Shown here: in pieces, positions 1-6,306 of the stretch
Layout of the letters: every line of letters starts with the position of its first letter
Numbering within the stretch: the first letter of the stretch is position 1
DNA from: Bacteroidales bacterium UBA4318
Lineage (GTDB): Bacteria; Bacteroidota; Bacteroidia; Bacteroidales; UBA932
DNA length: 6,854 bases
NCBI GenBank assembly: GCA_002393895.1
Contig: DGUE01000140.1
Location: 1-6,854, forward strand
Direction of reading: 5' to 3'
Notes under the pieces: generated by a model
The model's input: only the letters and a program-made list of their open reading frames with translations
Told to the model about the DNA's origin: nothing
The model's database searches: none
Made by a program: the position numbers and the translations under genes

Positions 1-205
1 TCGTTGCGAATTCCTGGTCGACACCGCTGATGCGAATCTGGCTGATGGCGAATCCTTCGAGGGAAGCAAGAAGTATGCGTCGGAGGGCATTGCCGATAGT
101 CTGGCCGTAACCCGGCTCGAGAGGACGGAATTCGAAACGTCCGAGGGTATCGGAACCTTCGAGCATGATAACCTTGTCGGGTTTCTGGAATGCTAAGATT
201 GCCAT
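1..205 (-). CDS. rpoA: RNA polymerase alpha subunit, N-terminal fragment (cut by window edge)
   Basis: RpoA forms the dimer on which the beta and beta' subunits of RNA polymerase assemble. I translated 68 codons from the ATG at 205 down to base 2. The protein starts [15 protein letters not shown] and contains [17 protein letters not shown] at about residues 33-48, which is the conserved GxTxGNxLRRxLL segment of the alpha N-terminal domain that drives dimerisation. The later GVDQEFAT matches the usual G(V/I)xHE(F/Y)xT stretch, except that Gln replaces the common His. The gene continues beyond the window, so the C-terminal DNA-binding domain is not seen. It begins 18 nt after rpsD, the usual place at the end of the alpha operon (rplQ normally follows). 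There is no Shine-Dalgarno sequence; the start context is AATTATGGC. Confidence 0.96.
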   Translation of the reverse strand, partial: MAILAFQKPDKVIMLEGSDTLGRFEFRPLEPGYGQTIGNALRRILLASLEGFAISQIRISGVDQEFAT

Positions 206-223
206 AATTGCTTGGTGTTAAAA

Positions 224-826
224 TTACTTGGAGTACAGGTCGACGATGAGCTGCTCGTTGATGTTCTCGGGGATGTCTGCGCGGAGGGGCGTGTTGAGGA
301 ACTTACCGGTCAGGGTCTGGGCGTCGAACTCCAGCCAGGAGTACTTGGTGGCGCTTGCAACCGATGCGGTGATAACCTCAAGGTTCTTGCTCCTTTCGCG
401 GACTGCGACAACGTCACCGGCCTTCACGAATGCGGAAGGAACGTTGCACACGGTGCCGTTGAGGGTGATGTGACGGTGGCTGACGAGCTGGCGTGCGGCT
501 GCCCTGGAGGGAGCGATGCCAAGACGGTAGACCACATTGTCGAGACGGCTTTCGAGGAGGAGGATGAGGTTCTCACCCTTCTGGCCGCTCATGCGGGAAG
601 CCTTGTTGTAGGTGTTGTGGAACTGACGCTCCAGTACACCGTACATATACTTCACTTTCTGCTTCTCCTTCAGCTGGGTGCCGTATTCCTTGCTCTTTTT
701 GCGCTTGGCGGCGAGACCATGCTGTCCCGGAGGATAGTTTCTCTTTTCGAAATCTTTGTCTGCACCGTAGATGGGTTCGCCGAACTTACGGGCGATCTTG
801 GTGGTAGGGCCTGTATATCTTGCCAT
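224..826 (-). CDS. rpsD: 30S ribosomal protein S4
   Basis: S4 is a primary 16S rRNA binder that starts assembly of the 30S body and helps form the mRNA entry site. The product is 200 aa, the normal length. It begins [17 protein letters not shown], has YPPGQHG at about residues 31-37, and contains the S4-type RNA-binding fold from about residue 92 ([12 protein letters not shown], then [11 protein letters not shown] and HITLNG). The N-terminal region lacks the cysteine cluster of zinc-binding S4, so this is the C-minus form. It lies 19 nt after rpsK and 18 nt before rpoA. In E. coli S4 represses the alpha operon by binding an mRNA pseudoknot upstream of rpsM; whether that holds here is unknown and no such pseudoknot is evident. 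There is no Shine-Dalgarno sequence; the leader is A/T-rich. Confidence 0.98.
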   Translation of the reverse strand: MARYTGPTTKIARKFGEPIYGADKDFEKRNYPPGQHGLAAKRKKSKEYGTQLKEKQKVKYMYGVLERQFHNTYNKASRMSGQKGENLILLLESRLDNVVYRLGIAPSRAAARQLVSHRHITLNGTVCNVPSAFVKAGDVVAVRERSKNLEVITASVASATKYSWLEFDAQTLTGKFLNTPLRADIPENINEQLIVDLYSK

Positions 827-845
827 AGTTTCTAGTCTTTAAACG

Positions 846-1232
846 TTAAACTTTACGACGGCCTTTCGGACGGCATCCGTTGTGAGGCATAGGGGTCACG
901 TCGACGATCTCGGTGACGATGATGCCTGCGTTGTTGATGGTGCGGATGGCGGATTCACGACCGGCGCCAGGGCCCTTTACAAATACTTTAACCTTGCGAA
1001 GACCTGCATCGAAAGCAGTCTTGGCGGCATCTTCCGCTGCCATCTGGGCAGCATAGGGGGTATTCTTCTTGGAACCGCGGAAACCGCACTTACCAGCAGA
1101 ACCCCAGCTGATTACCTGCCCCTGAGCATTGGTCAGAGACACGATAACATTGTTGAAAGTAGAGGAGATATGGGCCTGCCCATAAGCTTCCACTTTAACA
1201 ACTCTCTTGGATGTTGTAGTTTTCTTTGCCAT
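846..1232 (-). CDS. rpsK: 30S ribosomal protein S11
   Basis: S11 sits on the 30S platform near the E site, where it contacts 16S rRNA and neighbouring S7 and S18. The product is 128 aa, the usual size. Family landmarks are [14 protein letters not shown] at about 21-34, the [19 protein letters not shown] block at about 45-63, [15 protein letters not shown] at about 85-99, and the C-terminal [10 protein letters not shown] at about 113-122. The tail then reads KGRRKV where many bacteria have a variant of PKRRRV. The basic N-terminus ([10 protein letters not shown]) is typical. The gene is 13 nt downstream of rpsM and 19 nt upstream of rpsD. No Shine-Dalgarno sequence is visible; the start context is AATTATGGC. 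Confidence 0.98.
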   Translation of the reverse strand: MAKKTTTSKRVVKVEAYGQAHISSTFNNVIVSLTNAQGQVISWGSAGKCGFRGSKKNTPYAAQMAAEDAAKTAFDAGLRKVKVFVKGPGAGRESAIRTINNAGIIVTEIVDVTPMPHNGCRPKGRRKV

Positions 1233-1245
1233 AATTCACTGCTTT

Positions 1246-1620
1246 TTACTTGGTCGCCTTCTTCTTGTTGGCAACAGTCTTCTTCTTACCCTTGCGGGTA
1301 CGGGCGTTGTTCTTGGTGCTCTGCCCGCGGACAGGGAGGCCGACACGATGACGGATACCACGGTAGCAACCGATATCCATGAGTCGCTTGATGTTCATCT
1401 GAACGGTGGAACGGAGTTCACCTTCGATCTTGAGCTCACCGACTTCGGCACGGATTGCTGCGGTCTGTGCATCATCCCAGTCGCCAACCTTGATAGTAGG
1501 ATCGATGCCGCACTTTTCCAGGATCCTGGAAGCTGTGCTGCGGCCGATACCGTAGATGTAGGTGAGGCCTACATCACCTCTTTTGTTGTTTGGTAAATCA
1601 ACACCGGCTATTCTTGCCAT
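1246..1620 (-). CDS. rpsM: 30S ribosomal protein S13
   Basis: S13 is in the head of the 30S subunit, where it forms intersubunit bridges with the large subunit and its C-terminal tail reaches the P-site tRNA. The 124-aa product opens [20 protein letters not shown], has the helix-turn-helix segment [14 protein letters not shown] at about 21-34, and the signature [19 protein letters not shown] at about 87-105. It ends in a very lysine-rich tail ([14 protein letters not shown]) that fits tRNA and rRNA contact. It is the first gene of the alpha-operon block, 33 nt after rpmJ, the widest gap in the window. The start has no Shine-Dalgarno sequence and shares the AATTATGGC context with rpoA, rpsK, rpmD and rplR. 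Confidence 0.98.
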   Translation of the reverse strand: MARIAGVDLPNNKRGDVGLTYIYGIGRSTASRILEKCGIDPTIKVGDWDDAQTAAIRAEVGELKIEGELRSTVQMNIKRLMDIGCYRGIRHRVGLPVRGQSTKNNARTRKGKKKTVANKKKATK

Positions 1621-1636
1621 AATTATACTTGTACTT

Positions 1637-1651
1637 AATTGTTAGACAATT
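1637..1651 (-). repeat. Small inverted repeat in the rpmJ–rpsM gap
   Basis: The two 6-base arms, AATTGT and ACAATT, flank a 3-base loop. In the transcript this could form a short A/U-rich hairpin between the rpmJ stop codon and the rpsM start. It is too weak and lacks a U-run of the right kind to be a convincing intrinsic terminator. Its position corresponds to the place where E. coli carries the S4-binding pseudoknot, but nothing in the sequence shows that it binds S4. It may well be a chance repeat in an A/T-rich gap. Confidence 0.3.
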
Positions 1652-1653
1652 GA

Positions 1654-1770
1654 TTATCCCTGGCGCATCTTGAACTTGGGGTTCTTCTTGCAGATGACGT
1701 AAAGACGGCCTTTACGCTTCACGATCTTGCAATCTTCACTGCGCTTCTTGATGGATGTTTTGACTTTCAT
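1654..1770 (-). CDS. rpmJ: 50S ribosomal protein L36 (partly degenerate zinc site)
   Basis: L36 is the smallest 50S protein and stabilises 23S rRNA packing. The product is 38 aa, exactly the family length, from the ATG at 1770 to TAA at 1654-1656. It begins [20 protein letters not shown] and ends with the KMRQG variant of the usual KQRQG. Zinc-binding L36 uses Cys11, Cys14, Cys27 and His33. Here residue 11 is Ser and residue 33 is Phe, but Cys14 and Cys27 remain, so the normal four-ligand site cannot form. Bacteroidota L36 proteins are generally of the zinc-free type; keeping two of the four ligands is an intermediate state. The gene lies 12 nt after infA and 33 nt before rpsM, its standard position. 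Confidence 0.96.
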   Translation of the reverse strand: MKVKTSIKKRSEDCKIVKRKGRLYVICKKNPKFKMRQG

Positions 1771-1782
1771 ATCGTTATGTTT

Positions 1783-2001
1783 TTATTTGTATCTGAAAGA
1801 TATTCTTCCCTTGGTCAAATCGTACGGTGATATTTCAACGCGCACCTTGTCGCCCAGAAGTATGTGGATAAAGTTCATACGCATCTTCCCCGAAATGTTG
1901 CAGAGAAGCACGTGACCGTTCTCAAGCTCGACCTTGAACATCGCGTTTGGAAGGGTCTCTATAACCTTTCCATCTTGTTCTATTGCTACTTGTTTTGACA
2001 T
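1783..2001 (-). CDS. infA: Translation initiation factor IF-1
   Basis: IF-1 binds the A site of the 30S subunit during initiation, blocks premature tRNA entry and strengthens the action of IF-2 and IF-3. The product is a single OB-fold domain. I chose the ATG at 2001, which gives 72 aa, exactly the family length, beginning [20 protein letters not shown]. The frame stays open upstream as far as 2091, but those extra codons overlap map and resemble nothing in IF-1. Conserved parts are [12 protein letters not shown] at 19-30, ISGKMRMN at 36-43, GDKVRVE at 50-56 and [10 protein letters not shown] at 58-67. Less usual are CN for AH at 34-35, Phe44 for Tyr, and His46 where Arg or Lys is common. It lies 13 nt after map and 12 nt before rpmJ. 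Confidence 0.97.
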   Translation of the reverse strand: MSKQVAIEQDGKVIETLPNAMFKVELENGHVLLCNISGKMRMNFIHILLGDKVRVEISPYDLTKGRISFRYK

Positions 2002-2014
2002 TGATATATTAACG

Positions 2015-2794
2015 TTAAAAATTGATCTTGGGATCTTTCTCGATAAAATCGAAGGTTGACAGCAGCTCAGCATGACCGCGACGGATAACAATCGTCAGTT
2101 CGTAATGAGCGGCGTTGCTGCGGTCGGCCGTGTGCACTGCCCAACCATTGCGGTTGAGATACACACTGCGCCCGCCGGCATTCACCATGGGCTCAATACA
2201 GATAGTCATTCCGTCCACCAGCTTAGGCCCGTGGCCCTGACGCCCGAAATTGGGAACGCCGGGAGCCTCGTGCATCTGCTTTCCTATTCCGTGGCCTTCC
2301 AGCTCGCGGACGATGGAAAATCCGAACGACTCGACGTAAGATTGCACCGCGTATCCGATGTCGCCGACCCTGTTGCCCGCCACAGCTGCCTCTATGCCCT
2401 TGAAGAGCGAGGCCTTGGTCACGTCGAGGAGCTTACGGGTTGCCGCACTCACCTCCCCAACGGGGAAGGTGTATGCGGAATCTCCGTTATAGCCCTTGTA
2501 CAGCGTGCCGATATCTGCGGTGACGATGTCGCCCTCCTTGAGGACATAGTCGGACGGGAAACCGTGCACGACCACATCGTTCACCGAAGTGCAGATAGCT
2601 GCGGGGAAGCCCTCGAAACCGAGGAAGGAGGGAATCGCGCCATTGTCGCGGATGAAAGTCTCGGCCACCCTGTTCAACTCTTTGGTTGTCACACCGGGAG
2701 CGACCGTCTTACCGACTTCCGCCAGAGTCTTGCTGACTATAATGGCATTCTCGCGAAGGAGCGCAATCTCTTCCTCTGTCTTAGGTCTTACCAT
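2015..2794 (-). CDS. map: Type I methionine aminopeptidase
   Basis: This cytosolic metalloenzyme removes the initiator methionine from new proteins when the second residue is small, after deformylation. The 259-aa product has the pita-bread fold without an N-terminal extension, as in type I enzymes. The predicted two-metal ligands are all present: Asp94 (in TADIG), Asp105 (in NGDSAYTF), His168 (in [12 protein letters not shown]), Glu201 (in CIEPM) and Glu232 (in AHYELTIVI). The substrate-site histidines His77 (VVVHGFPS) and His175 also match. The start [16 protein letters not shown] fits the family N-terminus. Its place between secY and infA, with no adk, is usual for Bacteroidota. It begins 23 nt after secY without a clear Shine-Dalgarno sequence. 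Confidence 0.97.
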   Translation of the reverse strand: MVRPKTEEEIALLRENAIIVSKTLAEVGKTVAPGVTTKELNRVAETFIRDNGAIPSFLGFEGFPAAICTSVNDVVVHGFPSDYVLKEGDIVTADIGTLYKGYNGDSAYTFPVGEVSAATRKLLDVTKASLFKGIEAAVAGNRVGDIGYAVQSYVESFGFSIVRELEGHGIGKQMHEAPGVPNFGRQGHGPKLVDGMTICIEPMVNAGGRSVYLNRNGWAVHTADRSNAAHYELTIVIRRGHAELLSTFDFIEKDPKINF

Positions 2795-2817
2795 CTCACT
2801 TCTGATTTTTCAAAGAA

Positions 2818-4155
2818 CTACATGCCCGAGCGTCCGGTAAGGCGGCCGGTCTTCATGAGGCCGTCGTAGTGACGCATCAGCAGATAGCTTTCAATCTGCT
2901 GCAGGGTATCCAGGACAACACCGACAAGGATCAGCAGCGAAGTGCCTCCGTAGAAGCTCGCGAACTGGTCGTTGATGCCGAAGCGCCTGCCGAATGCGGG
3001 CAAAATGGATATGATTGCCAGGAAGATGGAACCGGGGAGGGTTACCTTCGACATGATGGCGTCGAGATATTCCACAGTCTTCTTTCCGGGCTTCACACCG
3101 GGTATGAAACCACCATTCCTCTTCATATCCTCTGCCATCATGGTGGGGTTCACGGTGACGGCGGTGTAGAAATATGTGAAGATGATGATAAGGATCGCAA
3201 AGATGAAGTTGTACCAGAATCCGGTATAGTTACCGAGGGTCGCAGCAAGACCACGGGTTGCATCCCACCTCGAAAAGATGAGAGGGAAGAGCATGAGGGC
3301 CTGTGCGAAGATGATAGGCATAACGCCGGCAGCATTGATCTTCAGAGGGATGTACTGACGCACGCCGCCGTACTGACGGTTGCCGATCACTCGCTTTGCA
3401 TACTGCACGGGAACGCGGCGGACTGCCTGCACCAGTGCGATGGCTGCGATGATGACGAAGAACCAGATGAGGAACTCAACAATAAGAAGGAGAAGGCCAC
3501 CGTTGGTGGTGGTGAGCTTCTCGCCGACCTCGGCCGCGATTGCGAAAGGCAGACGGGCCACGATACCTATCATAATGATGAGGGAGATACCGTTACCGAT
3601 GCCACGGTCGGTGATACGCTCGCCGAGCCACATCACGAACATCGAACCAGCCATCAGGATGATGGTGGAAACGAGGTTGTATGCGAAGTTGCTCCAGCCG
3701 AGACGGTTCACGGCGATGAATGCCTGACCGGGAATCTGGTTGTGGAGGGCGGCTACGTAGGCAGGCCCCTGGATGCAGATGATCAGGATGGTGAGATACC
3801 TGGTGAGCTGATTCATCTTCTTGCGCCCGCTTTCACCCTCCATCTGGAGCTTGCGGAAGTAGGGCACAAACACACCAAGAAGCTGGACTACGATGGATGC
3901 CGAGATGTACGGCATCACACCGAGCGCAAAGATTGAAGCATTGCCGAATGCACCGCCACTGAACATATTCAACAGGCCTACGAGGCCGGTGGAAGCAGTG
4001 TTCTGCAGTTTGGCGAGCATGGTGGCATCGATGCCGGGGAGCACGATGAAGCACCCGAGGCGGTACACCAGGATCAGAGCCAGGGTGTAGCCGAGGCGCT
4101 TGCGCAGCTCTTCAATCTTGAAGATGTTCTTGATTGTCTCGATAAACTTCTTCAT
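2818..4155 (-). CDS. secY: Preprotein translocase channel subunit SecY
   Basis: SecY is the inner-membrane pore that, with SecE and SecG, lets unfolded proteins cross or enter the membrane, driven by SecA or the translating ribosome. The 445-aa product has ten hydrophobic segments, at roughly 22-40, 74-97, 118-138, 156-177, 186-206, 219-242, 272-294, 315-335, 371-389 and 402-420. The plug region is near 57-70 (GLVGLLNMFSGGAF). The two large cytosolic loops that contact SecA and the ribosome are recognisable: RRVPVQYAKR at about 246-255, and RNGGFIPGVKPGKKT at about 346-360. The ATG is only 2 nt after the rplO stop codon, with no Shine-Dalgarno sequence, so translation is probably coupled to rplO. 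It ends in a basic cytosolic tail. Confidence 0.98.
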   Translation of the reverse strand: MKKFIETIKNIFKIEELRKRLGYTLALILVYRLGCFIVLPGIDATMLAKLQNTASTGLVGLLNMFSGGAFGNASIFALGVMPYISASIVVQLLGVFVPYFRKLQMEGESGRKKMNQLTRYLTILIICIQGPAYVAALHNQIPGQAFIAVNRLGWSNFAYNLVSTIILMAGSMFVMWLGERITDRGIGNGISLIIMIGIVARLPFAIAAEVGEKLTTTNGGLLLLIVEFLIWFFVIIAAIALVQAVRRVPVQYAKRVIGNRQYGGVRQYIPLKINAAGVMPIIFAQALMLFPLIFSRWDATRGLAATLGNYTGFWYNFIFAILIIIFTYFYTAVTVNPTMMAEDMKRNGGFIPGVKPGKKTVEYLDAIMSKVTLPGSIFLAIISILPAFGRRFGINDQFASFYGGTSLLILVGVVLDTLQQIESYLLMRHYDGLMKTGRLTGRSGM

Positions 4156-4157
4156 TG

Positions 4158-4610
4158 CTATTCATTGACAACTGCCTTTCCGCCGGCAGCTTCTATTTTG
4201 GCGATTGCGGATTTGCTGAAAGCATCTGCCTTGACGGTCACAGCGACGGTGATTTCACCATTGCCGAGCACCTTGATGAGGTCGGTCTTGCCGGCGAGTC
4301 CGGCATCCTTGAGATCCTCGACGGTGATTTCCTTGGCCTTGGAGGCCTCGGCGATCGCGTTGATGGTGCTGACGTTCACAGCGGTATACTCAATGCGGGT
4401 AGGATTGGTGAATCCGAACTTGGGCAGGCGCCTCTGAATAGGCATCTGGCCACCTTCGAAACCAATCTTGTGCTCGTAACCGGCACGTGCCTGGGCACCC
4501 TTGGTGCCACGGGTGGCGGTGCCACCTTTGCCGGAACCCTGGCCACGGCCCAATCTTTTCTTTGCGTTCTTTACAGAACCCTTTGCAGGTGTAAGATTTT
4601 CAAGTTTCAT
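4158..4610 (-). CDS. rplO: 50S ribosomal protein L15
   Basis: L15 is a late-assembly 50S protein whose long N-terminal extension threads into 23S rRNA. The 150-aa product starts MKLENLTPAKGSVKNAKKRL, followed by the Gly/Arg/Lys-rich extension GRGQGSGKGGTATRGTKG (21-38) and GFEGGQMPIQRRLPKFGF (50-67), all typical. The globular C-terminal half includes VTVKADAFSKSAIAKIEAAGG at about 124-144. Translation starts 8 nt after a strong Shine-Dalgarno sequence that overlaps the rpmD stop codon. The stop TAG is 2 nt before secY, a junction that suggests coupled synthesis. Confidence 0.98.
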   Translation of the reverse strand: MKLENLTPAKGSVKNAKKRLGRGQGSGKGGTATRGTKGAQARAGYEHKIGFEGGQMPIQRRLPKFGFTNPTRIEYTAVNVSTINAIAEASKAKEITVEDLKDAGLAGKTDLIKVLGNGEITVAVTVKADAFSKSAIAKIEAAGGKAVVNE

Positions 4611-4618
4611 GGTCTGTT

Positions 4619-4626
4619 CCTCCTTT
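4619..4626 (-). promoter_or_regulatory. Strong Shine-Dalgarno site for rplO, overlapping the rpmD stop
   Basis: In the sense direction the site reads AAAGGAGG and lies 8 nt before the rplO ATG. Its first two A's are the last two bases of the rpmD TAA stop codon (4625-4627), giving the composite TAAAGGAGG. A ribosome ending rpmD would sit on this site, which fits termination-reinitiation. Most other starts in this window have no such site. Confidence 0.85.
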
Positions 4627-4807
4627 AGTCGATTACTTCGTATTTTACGAGATGTGCCACCTTGGCAAGCATCCCGCGGGTGATAGGATTGTCCTCAACC
4701 TCCACGGTGTGGCGGATGCGGCGTATGCCGAGGCTGCGGAGATTCTCCTTCTGGCGCTTGGTTTCGCCGTTGGAGCTGATAGTCTGGGTAATTCTGAGTT
4801 TTGCCAT
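4625..4807 (-). CDS. rpmD: 50S ribosomal protein L30
   Basis: L30 is a small 50S protein packed against 23S rRNA domain II and the 5S rRNA region. The product is 60 aa, the normal size for short bacterial L30. It begins MAKLRITQTISSNG, then has RQKENLRSLGIRRI at about 18-31 and HTVEVEDNPITRGML at about 33-47, which follow the L30 pattern of a central GL-x-(R/K)-(R/I) helix and the later 'tPxirGMi' motif. It lies between rpsE (12 nt) and rplO (14 nt) as in nearly all spc operons. Its start has both a strong Shine-Dalgarno sequence and the AATTATGGC context. Confidence 0.97.
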   Translation of the reverse strand: MAKLRITQTISSNGETKRQKENLRSLGIRRIRHTVEVEDNPITRGMLAKVAHLVKYEVID

Positions 4808-4815
4808 AATTACTT

Positions 4816-4821
4816 CCTCCT
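4816..4821 (-). promoter_or_regulatory. Strong Shine-Dalgarno site for rpmD, overlapping the rpsE stop
   Basis: The sense-strand AGGAGG lies 8 nt before the rpmD ATG. The TAG stop codon of rpsE (4820-4822) shares its AG with the site, forming TAGGAGG. The layout is the same as at rplR and rplO, including the spacer length. Confidence 0.85.
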
Positions 4822-5338
4822 AGCCTTTAAATACTTTGTTCATGGGGATTCCGCGCAGACCGGCGACGGTATAGGCGTCGCGCATTTCGGTGAGAGCGGT
4901 AACGGTTGCCTTCACGAGGTTGTGAGGGTTGGATGAGCCCTTGCTCTTTGCAAGCACGTTCTGGATGCCTGCGCTCTCGAACACGGCACGCATTGCACCG
5001 CCGGCCTTTACACCGGTACCGGGAGCTGCGGGCTTCATGAACACCTCAGCACCGCCGAAGCGGGAAACCTGCTCGTGAGGGATGGTGGTGTTGATGACGG
5101 GAACCTTCACCAGGTTCTTCTTTGCATCTTCCACGCCCTTTGCGATAGCAGCGGTAACTTCGTTGGCTTTACCAAGACCATAGCCTACAACGCCATTCTC
5201 GTCACCTACGACTACGATAGCGGCAAAGCGGAAGTGACGACCACCCTTAGTGACCTTGGTCACACGCTGGATGGCAACGAGCCTGTCCTTCAATTCGAGG
5301 TCAGACGTCTTAACTCTTTTAACATTTGTATTTGCCAT
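4820..5338 (-). CDS. rpsE: 30S ribosomal protein S5
   Basis: S5 lines the mRNA entry tunnel of the 30S subunit with S3 and S4 and affects decoding accuracy. The 172-aa product has the double-stranded RNA-binding-like N-terminal domain, with [21 protein letters not shown] at about 18-38 and [19 protein letters not shown] at about 50-68. The C-terminal domain has [19 protein letters not shown] at about 103-121 and [18 protein letters not shown] at about 123-140. It starts [10 protein letters not shown], 11 nt after rplR, with only a weak purine run upstream. Its TAG stop overlaps the rpmD ribosome binding site. Confidence 0.98.
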   Translation of the reverse strand: MANTNVKRVKTSDLELKDRLVAIQRVTKVTKGGRHFRFAAIVVVGDENGVVGYGLGKANEVTAAIAKGVEDAKKNLVKVPVINTTIPHEQVSRFGGAEVFMKPAAPGTGVKAGGAMRAVFESAGIQNVLAKSKGSSNPHNLVKATVTALTEMRDAYTVAGLRGIPMNKVFKG

Positions 5339-5349
5339 AGTCTTCTGTA

Positions 5350-5712
5350 TTAGAATATGAGACCGCCTTCACGTGCGGCATCTGCCAAACTTTTAACACG
5401 TCCGTGGAAGAGATATCCTCCGCGGTCGAAAGATACGGTGGTCACACCTGCTGCGAGAGCGCGCTCTGCAACTGCCTTTCCGACGATTGCTGCGGCCTCG
5501 ATGCCGGTCTTGCCCTTGCATTCTGCTGCAAGGAGCTTGTCGTTGGATGCGGCTGCGGCAAGGGTCTTGCCGGCCTCATCGTCGATCACCTGAGCATAGA
5601 TCTGCTTGTTGCTTCTGAAGACTACAAGACGCGGGCGCTCTGCGGTGCCGTTGACGTGCTTGCGGATACGGTAGTGAATCCTTTTTCTTCTTGCTATTCT
5701 ACTTAATGCCAT
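5350..5712 (-). CDS. rplR: 50S ribosomal protein L18
   Basis: L18 binds 5S rRNA and, with L5, anchors it in the central protuberance of the 50S subunit. The 120-aa product has the basic N-terminal tail ([20 protein letters not shown], about 4-23), then [21 protein letters not shown] at about 25-45 and the C-terminal [26 protein letters not shown] at about 93-118, all family landmarks. It sits 14 nt after rplF and 11 nt before rpsE. The start has a strong Shine-Dalgarno sequence overlapping the rplF stop and also the AATTATGGC context. Confidence 0.98.
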   Translation of the reverse strand: MALSRIARRKRIHYRIRKHVNGTAERPRLVVFRSNKQIYAQVIDDEAGKTLAAAASNDKLLAAECKGKTGIEAAAIVGKAVAERALAAGVTTVSFDRGGYLFHGRVKSLADAAREGGLIF

Positions 5713-5720
5713 AATTCTGT

Positions 5721-5728
5721 CCTCCTTT
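5721..5728 (-). promoter_or_regulatory. Strong Shine-Dalgarno site for rplR, overlapping the rplF stop
   Basis: The sense-strand AAAGGAGG lies 8 nt before the rplR ATG. Its first two A's come from the rplF TAA stop codon (5727-5729), giving TAAAGGAGG, the same nine bases found at the rpmD/rplO junction. It implies initiation by a ribosome that has just finished rplF, or by direct 16S pairing. Confidence 0.85.
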
Positions 5729-6287
5729 ATTTAGCAGCAGCGGTCTTGCCCGCCTTGCGACGAAGCTGTTCACCAACGAACTTGATACCCTTGCCCTTGT
5801 AAGGTTCGGGCTTGCGGAATGAGCGGATCTTGGCGGCAACCTGGCCGACAAGCTGCTTGTCGCAGCTCTTGAGACAGAGCTTGGGGGTCTCACCCTTCTT
5901 GATTTCGGGAACCTCGGCCTTCACTTCTGCGGGGAGCATGAGGTGAATCTCGTGAGAGTAACCGAGACTGAAGATAAGAAGCTGACCCTGCACGGCTACA
6001 CGGTAGCCGACGCCTACGAGCTCCTGCTTAATAGTGAATCCTTCACTTACGCCAACGACCATGTTGTGCACCAGGGCGCGGTAGAGACCGTGCATGCTGC
6101 GGTGACGGGGCTGGTCTGTCGGACGGGTGAACTTGATCTCGTTGTCCTCAATGGTGACGGTGATGTCCGGATCTACTTTCTGGCTCAACTCACCAAGAGG
6201 TCCTTTAACCTTCACAACGTTGCCGTCGAGGAGCTGCACGCTCACTCCGGCCGGAAGGTTTACAGGTAATTTACCAATTCGTGACAT
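5727..6287 (-). CDS. rplF: 50S ribosomal protein L6
   Basis: L6 lies near the factor-binding centre of the 50S subunit, beside the sarcin-ricin loop and the stalk base. The 186-aa product shows the family's two repeated domains. The first opens [15 protein letters not shown] and includes [11 protein letters not shown] at about 24-34 and [22 protein letters not shown] at about 63-84. The second includes [12 protein letters not shown] at about 90-101 and the strongly conserved [20 protein letters not shown] at about 149-168. It ends in a short Ala/Lys tail (KTAAAK). It begins 19 nt after rpsH with no Shine-Dalgarno sequence, and its stop overlaps the rplR ribosome binding site. Confidence 0.98.
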   Translation of the reverse strand: MSRIGKLPVNLPAGVSVQLLDGNVVKVKGPLGELSQKVDPDITVTIEDNEIKFTRPTDQPRHRSMHGLYRALVHNMVVGVSEGFTIKQELVGVGYRVAVQGQLLIFSLGYSHEIHLMLPAEVKAEVPEIKKGETPKLCLKSCDKQLVGQVAAKIRSFRKPEPYKGKGIKFVGEQLRRKAGKTAAAK

Positions 6288-6306
6288 TTGTTCTGTTCTT
6301 TATTTA

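Noticed and set aside
212..835. Plus-strand open frame of 207 codons opposite rpsD
   Set aside because: It mirrors rpsD almost end to end and has no independent support; S4 on the minus strand explains the sequence.
1616..1650. Bacteroides-type promoter directly before rpsM
   Set aside because: Only the spacing and a partial TTG/TATAATT match are present, the -7 TTTG is missing, and transcription would start at or within the coding region. Kept only as a weak observation.
2002..2091. Upstream extension of infA to 102 codons
   Set aside because: The added codons overlap the end of map and look nothing like IF-1. The internal ATG at 2001 gives the exact 72-aa family length.
2072..2869. Plus-strand open frame of 265 codons opposite map
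   Set aside because: It is antisense to a complete methionine aminopeptidase with all metal ligands, shows no recognisable domain, and runs into the secY end. It is a shadow of codon bias.
2869..3936. Long plus-strand open frame of 355 codons opposite secY
   Set aside because: It is fully antisense to a clear secY. The translation is rich in Asp, Glu, His and Gly, as expected from reading hydrophobic SecY codons backwards. It has no start signal or family resemblance. Sense-strand avoidance of TTA, CTA and TCA codons leaves the opposite strand open.
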